DNA of 10,061 nt from Planctomycetota bacterium (GTDB taxonomy: Bacteria; Planctomycetota; SZUA-567; H5-PLA8; CALKMO01), in the NCBI GenBank assembly GCA_026417845.1, contig JAOACM010000118.1:1-10061 (forward strand), read 5' to 3'. Position numbers and translations under genes: made by a program. The notes beneath the pieces were generated by a model that was given only the letters and a program-made list of their open reading frames with translations, was not told where the DNA came from and ran no database searches. Shown here piece after piece: positions 7,213-10,061 of this stretch (position 1 is the first letter of the stretch; each line of letters begins with the position of its first letter).

Positions 7213-7245
7213 TCCGTCCCCGGCGCTGCCGGCGCGGGGAACGGA
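7213..7245. other. GC-rich hairpin just after the MFS gene
   Basis: TCCGTCCCC (7213-7221) pairs with GGGGAACGGA (7236-7245) with one bulged A, and an inner GCGC/GCGC can pair around TGCCG. The stem begins nine bases after the transporter stop codon, where a terminator or mRNA-stabilising stem would sit. On the + strand no T run follows it; the Ts at 7210-7213 lie before it. Confidence 0.5.
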
Positions 7246-7316
7246 CCGGAGCCGATGGAGAGATCGGGATGTCCGCCCAGCCCGGCGGTGCTGGCGGCGG
7301 GGGAGCGGCCGCGCGC

Positions 7317-7332
7317 CGGCGGCACGCCGCCG
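7317..7332. other. Short hairpin in the trxB upstream region
   Basis: CGGCGG (7317-7322) and CCGCCG (7327-7332) pair perfectly around CACG. It lies about 120 bases before the trxB start, inside a gap (7205-7452) that holds no gene I can support. The same gap also has a direct repeat GGCTGGAGC at 7388-7396 and 7402-7410. I recognise no known riboswitch. Confidence 0.3.
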
Positions 7333-7440
7333 CGTCCGGACCGGGCATCCGGCGGATAATCCCGCGCGGGGCTGAAGGGGGGAGGCGGGCTGGAGCGTTC
7401 CGGCTGGAGCCCCGGTGGCAGCGACGCGAATATCCGCGTG

Positions 7441-7448
7441 AGGAGGGG
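7441..7448 (+). promoter_or_regulatory. Ribosome binding site that sets the trxB start
   Basis: AGGAGGGG lies four bases before ATG 7453. An in-frame GTG at 7438 sits just before this purine tract and has no tract of its own, so it is not the start. Confidence 0.85.
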
Positions 7449-7452
7449 ACCG

Positions 7453-8394
7453 ATGCTCGAAGAGACGAAAGTACTGATAATCGGCGGAGGGCCGGCTGGT
7501 CTGACGGCAGGCATATATGCGGCTCGCGCGAAACTGGACCCGATCCTGATCGCCGGTCCGCTGCCCGGCGGACAGCTCACCGGCACATCCGATATCGAAA
7601 ATTTCCCCGGATTCCCCGAGCCGCAGGAAGGCATGCGGCTGATGGAGAATATGCAACGGCAGGCGGAGCGTGTCGGAACAAAAATAATCCTCGACGAGGT
7701 CAAATCGCTCGATCTCCGGCGGCGTCCGTTCTCCGCCACGGTATCCTCCGGAGACGAGTACCATGCGCGGACGATCATATTCGCCACCGGGGCCAGGCCC
7801 AGGATGCTAGGACTGCCGGAGGAGAAGGAATTTCTGGGGCGCGGGCTTTCGACCTGCGCCGTATGCGACGGGGCATTCTACCGCGGGAAGGAGGTAGCGG
7901 TCGTCGGAGGGGGCGACAGCGCGATGGAAGAGGCCGGCTACCTGGCCAAGATGTGCCGCAAAGTGACGGTGATCCACAGGCGCAGCGAATTCAGGGCTTC
8001 AAAGATAATGGTCGAGCGCGTGCGGGCCATGCCGAACGTGACGTGGGAGCTGGATTCGGTGGTTACAGCCATCATCAGCGACCCGGCCCGCAAGGGGGTG
8101 GCGGGCGTGGCTGTCAGGAACGTCGGGACTGGAGGAGAAAAACAGATCCCCGTCGCCGGCGTATTCCTGGCGATAGGCCACATCCCTGAAACGGGGCTGG
8201 TGAAAGGGCAGGTGGAACTGGATGAGGAAGGCTACATCGCAGTCAACGAACGCCAGGAAACGAACGTGCCGGGCTTCTTCGCCGCGGGCGACTGCCACGA
8301 TCGCCGGTGGCGGCAGGCGGTGACGGCGGCAGCCTTCGGATGCCGCGCCGCGCTCGAGGCGGAGCGCTACCTTACGCGCGAGGGGATAGCATGA
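7453..8394 (+). CDS. trxB: Thioredoxin reductase (NADPH), low-molecular-weight bacterial type
   Basis: This flavoenzyme transfers electrons from NADPH through FAD and a redox-active disulfide to thioredoxin in the cytoplasm. All key parts are visible in 313 residues, the usual length. The FAD-binding GGGPAG is at 11-16. The redox centre CAVC is at 135-138, followed by DG; many homologues have CATC or CAVC here. The NADPH-binding GGGDSA is at 152-157 and HRR at 175-177, the pair of arginines that favours NADPH over NADH. The C-terminal FAD motif AAGDC is followed by RQAVTAAAFGCRAALEAERYL. The reductase is distinguished from alkyl hydroperoxide reductase AhpF by the lack of the extra N-terminal domain, and from ferredoxin-NADP reductase-like proteins by the CxxC. 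No thioredoxin gene lies in the window. The gene stands alone between gaps of 248 and 354 bases. Confidence 0.97.
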   Translation: MLEETKVLIIGGGPAGLTAGIYAARAKLDPILIAGPLPGGQLTGTSDIENFPGFPEPQEGMRLMENMQRQAERVGTKIILDEVKSLDLRRRPFSATVSSGDEYHARTIIFATGARPRMLGLPEEKEFLGRGLSTCAVCDGAFYRGKEVAVVGGGDSAMEEAGYLAKMCRKVTVIHRRSEFRASKIMVERVRAMPNVTWELDSVVTAIISDPARKGVAGVAVRNVGTGGEKQIPVAGVFLAIGHIPETGLVKGQVELDEEGYIAVNERQETNVPGFFAAGDCHDRRWRQAVTAAAFGCRAALEAERYLTREGIA

Positions 8395-8476
8395 AGCGCT
8401 CGCCCCTACGGGAAGGGAAGGAGGCAATTGTCGGCCGCACCCGCGTGATTGCGGCATCGCTTTAGCGTATCCGTTT

Positions 8477-8562
8477 AGAGCCTGTCCGAAGACCTCCCCG
8501 GCGCGGAGCTTACACGCCAGGCGGTCCCCACTGCCCGGCGGGGGAGCCTGGGGACAGGCTCT
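8477..8562. repeat. 86-base palindromic element with perfect 11-base terminal inverted repeats
   Basis: AGAGCCTGTCC (8477-8487) and GGACAGGCTCT (8552-8562) are exact reverse complements. Inside them CTCCCC (8494-8499) pairs with GGGGAG (8541-8546), and the core contains GGCG/CGCC pairings (for example 8500-8503 with 8515-8518), so the whole element can fold into a branched stem. GTTT occurs at 8473-8476 on the left and, offset by one base, at 8564-8567 on the right. It could be a miniature inverted-repeat transposable element, a REP-like repeat, or a large terminator-like structure after trxB with the T-rich tail CTTGTTT. It is not a tRNA: the outer helix is too long and no T-arm is present. 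The inverted repeat is certain; its nature is inferred. Confidence 0.7.
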
Positions 8563-8650
8563 TGTTTGCAGTGCCGTTGTCGTACAATCAGGCGCACTGT
8601 AATTGTTTGCCGTCCCATACGTTGAGGCACAGCAGGCGGAGCGGATCCAT

Positions 8651-8694
8651 TTGTAGTGGCGCCATTGTTGCCCCGTTCGGGCGCGCCGCTACGG
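8651..8694. repeat. Strong two-part hairpin, possibly a REP-like palindromic repeat
   Basis: GTAGTGGCGC (8653-8662) pairs with GCGCCGCTAC (8683-8692) over ten pairs, one of them G-U, and two further wobble pairs can extend the base to 8651 and 8694. In the loop GCCC (8670-8673) pairs with GGGC (8679-8682). The GTAG...CTAC ends resemble, from memory, palindromic repeats with GTAGGGGCG-type arms found in many environmental genomes. It lies about 55 bases before the methyltransferase start, so it could also be a leader structure. CGCCCCTAC at 8401-8409 looks like a lone arm of the same kind. Confidence 0.6.
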
Positions 8695-8748
8695 ATAGCA
8701 GCTGCCACCTGAACGCGGCAGACAATTGCGGCCGGAGGGGCCGGTTCC

Positions 8749-9591
8749 ATGCGAGGCCGGAAGCATGAAAATGTGCGCGCCGGAGATCGCGGGAAAGCCG
8801 CGGTCGAGCGATACCACGACCGCGTCGCCGGTATCTACGATTCCACATACGAGTCCGATCCCTACTGGAGGTGGTATTCCGAGATAACATGGCGGCATAT
8901 CAGGCGGTTCCTACCGCGCGACCTCTCGGCCCGGTGCCTCGACATCGGCTGCGGCACGGGGGTATGGGGGCTCAGATTGTTGAAAAGCGGCTACCGGACG
9001 GACTTCCTCGACATATCTGAACGCATGCTTGAACAGGTCCGTAAAAAACTCGAACGCGTCGGCGCCGCGCACCCGCCGCGGCTCTTCCGCGCCCCGGTCG
9101 AAGACATGTCGCAACTGGAGTCGGAGGGGTGGGATTTCGCGGTCGGAGAGGGCGATCCGCTCGGCTGCGCCGGCGATCCTGACCGCGCCATGAAGGAGAT
9201 CGTCAGGATCCTTAAACCCGGAGGCGTGATGGTGATGTCGGTTGACAATCGCATGGCCGGCATTGAGCATTATATTCGCGATGGAGACCTGGACGGACTG
9301 GAACGTTTCCTGCGGAACGGGCGTACTCGCTGGGTAACCGACAGGGAGGAGGAGCGGTTTGAGATAACCGCCTTCACCCCGCGCGAGATAAGAGATATGT
9401 GCGCGGTGCGCGGGCTGGAACTGTTGAGTCTTATAGGCAAGACGGTGCTGCCGCTGCGACGCCGGCCAGGACTGTTGAAAGACCCCGTCGCACGCGAGCG
9501 GCTGACAGCGATAGAGGAGAGGCTCCACGCAAGGGAGGATGCTCTCGGGCTGGCGTCTCACCTCGAGTTCGCCGCGCGAAAGCCGGGTTGA
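8749..9591 (+). CDS. Class I SAM-dependent methyltransferase, UbiE/Methyltransf_11-like
   Basis: This 280-residue protein should transfer a methyl group from S-adenosylmethionine; the acceptor is unknown. The SAM-binding motif I reads LDIGCGTG at 64-71, the acidic residue for the ribose is D88 in FLDIS, an acidic motif lies at VEDM (117-120), and the post-motif RILKPGG is at 153-159. The N-terminal helix region YHDRVAGIYDSTYESDPYWRWYSE is typical of small-molecule methyltransferases of this group. No signal peptide or membrane segment is present, so it is cytoplasmic. GGAGGGG (8734-8740) lies eight bases before ATG 8749 and supports this start; the out-of-frame ATG at 8765 lacks such a site. 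Nothing nearby (no quinone, menaquinone or antibiotic genes) indicates the substrate, so I give no symbol. Confidence 0.92.
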   Translation: MRGRKHENVRAGDRGKAAVERYHDRVAGIYDSTYESDPYWRWYSEITWRHIRRFLPRDLSARCLDIGCGTGVWGLRLLKSGYRTDFLDISERMLEQVRKKLERVGAAHPPRLFRAPVEDMSQLESEGWDFAVGEGDPLGCAGDPDRAMKEIVRILKPGGVMVMSVDNRMAGIEHYIRDGDLDGLERFLRNGRTRWVTDREEERFEITAFTPREIRDMCAVRGLELLSLIGKTVLPLRRRPGLLKDPVARERLTAIEERLHAREDALGLASHLEFAARKPG

Positions 9592-9654
9592 CGGGGCCCG
9601 TCGCTGGCGGGTAGACGGCAGGCAGATGTGCCGGGGATGCAGAGAGGGCCGGGA

Positions 9655-9702
9655 GCCGGTTGCGCCCGGGCGGGGATGCGCGCGTGGCGGGCGCAAACCG
9701 GC
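9655..9702. other. Long near-perfect hairpin upstream of the last gene
   Basis: GCCGGTTGCGCCC (9655-9667) pairs with GGGCGCAAACCGGC (9689-9702): 13 pairs with a single bulged A, around a 21-base loop. It lies in the 138-base gap after the methyltransferase and ends 27 bases before the next start codon. No T run follows. It may be a leader structure, a palindromic repeat, or a stem ending the methyltransferase message. Confidence 0.6.
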
Positions 9703-9729
9703 GCCGTAGATACGGAGAGGGACCTGCTC

Positions 9730-10061
9730 ATGGATATTGTTCATCGCGACGGGACGGGGCATGTGGCGCTGGAATTGTGCGGGAAGTCGAAGCGAGACGC
9801 GCTTGGCATCCGCGTGGCGCTTCTACTGGCGGCGCTCGCGCCCGCCGTTTCCGCCGGCGCTCCGGTCGGAGCGGGCGACGGGCCGGGCGGGTCGGATGCG
9901 GCCGGATTGGCGGAACGGCTTGAACGCGTCGAGAAAAGGCTCGAGCGCATCGAACGGATGCTGGAACAGATATACGGGGCGCGCATGAGGGCTGAGGCGC
10001 CTTTCCGCGAAGATCCCGGGCTGGTGGCGGCCGTGGAGCGGATCGAGAGGAGCGGTGCGGC
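9730..10061 (+). CDS. Exported coiled-coil protein of unknown function, 3'-partial
   Basis: The frame is open from ATG 9730 to the window edge with no stop, giving 110 residues so far. GGAGAGGG (9714-9721) lies eight bases before the ATG, a good ribosome binding site. A hydrophobic segment VALLLAALAPAV (29-40) with Lys/Arg before it and VSA at 40-42 reads as a signal peptide, with an unusually long leading part of about 28 residues; a start at GTG 9763 would shorten that part. A Gly/Pro/Asp-rich stretch (43-58) follows, then LAERLERVEKRLERIERMLEQ (60-80), a heptad pattern of a short coiled coil with Leu, Val, Ile and Met at core positions. This suggests a periplasmic or envelope protein that oligomerises. 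I do not recognise the family, and the domain that would show its role lies beyond the window. Confidence 0.78.
   Translation, partial: MDIVHRDGTGHVALELCGKSKRDALGIRVALLLAALAPAVSAGAPVGAGDGPGGSDAAGLAERLERVEKRLERIERMLEQIYGARMRAEAPFREDPGLVAAVERIERSGA

Larger units (their letters stand above)
8395..8748. other. Gene-free intergenic stretch with two palindromic elements
   Basis: This 354-base gap has no supportable gene on either strand. Besides the two elements listed separately, it holds a small stem GCCGCA/TGCGGC at 8434-8439 and 8450-8455 soon after the trxB stop, and CGCT-TT-AGCG at 8458-8467. CAATTG-based sequence appears at 8425-8430 and 8723-8728, each followed within a few bases by GGCC. 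I find no convincing promoter; TACAAT at 8583-8588 has only TTGTTT at 8562-8567 upstream, with a 15-base spacer. Confidence 0.6.

Noticed and set aside
7269..8189. 306-residue + strand frame starting in the trxB leader
   Set aside because: It runs through trxB in another frame, is Arg/Gly-rich and has no motif.
8477..8562. tRNA of the long-variable-arm type (the element is 86 bases long)
   Set aside because: The outer helix is 11 pairs instead of 7, and no T-arm sequence or proper anticodon arm is present.
1..10061. CRISPR array, phage, toxin-antitoxin or other defence system
   Set aside because: No regularly spaced repeats, and no nuclease, integrase or toxin-like proteins were seen in any supported gene.

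Overview
The window comes from a GC-rich bacterial chromosome; every gene I can support lies on the + strand. The best taxonomic hint is the large VWA protein, whose C-terminal toroid-type repeats end in a EVYYRYLPIYR-like tail. From memory, such proteins are common in Planctomycetota and neighbouring phyla, including uncultured ones. The HflX sequence (LPHRLVASFYATLDEA block) also looks planctomycete-like. I infer a Planctomycetota/PVC-type or related candidate-phylum bacterium with moderate to low confidence. Codon use is odd for such GC: in hflX, AUA encodes 18 of 28 isoleucines.

Layout: (1) 3-920, a TPR plus beta-rich domain protein, probably cut at its 5' end by the window edge. (2) 921-1392, a gap with no gene. 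(3) 1393-3741, a secreted VWA protein with a complete MIDAS and a C-terminal toroid-type repeat region. (4) 3742-4186, a gap ending in a likely sigma-70-type promoter and a ribosome binding site for hflX. (5) 4187-5557, GTPase HflX, starting at GTG. (6) 5702-7204, a 12-helix MFS transporter, probably also starting at GTG. (7) 7453-8394, thioredoxin reductase (trxB). (8) 8395-8748, a gene-free stretch with two separate palindromic elements. (9) 8749-9591, a class I SAM-dependent methyltransferase. (10) 9730 to the window end, the start of an exported coiled-coil protein that runs out of the window.

The genes do not form an obvious pathway. HflX and TrxB are housekeeping or stress functions (ribosome rescue and thiol redox). 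The TPR protein, the VWA protein and the last gene look like envelope or export-associated proteins of unknown role. Gaps between genes are long (about 140-470 bases), so most genes probably have their own promoters or leaders. The gaps from 5558 onward each contain at least one GC-rich hairpin or palindrome, and none has a clear U-tract terminator.

I see no CRISPR array, rRNA, tRNA, complete insertion sequence or defence system. The items most worth a second look are the 86-base palindromic element at 8477-8562, the hairpin at 8651-8694, the VWA-toroid fusion and the AUA-heavy codon use.
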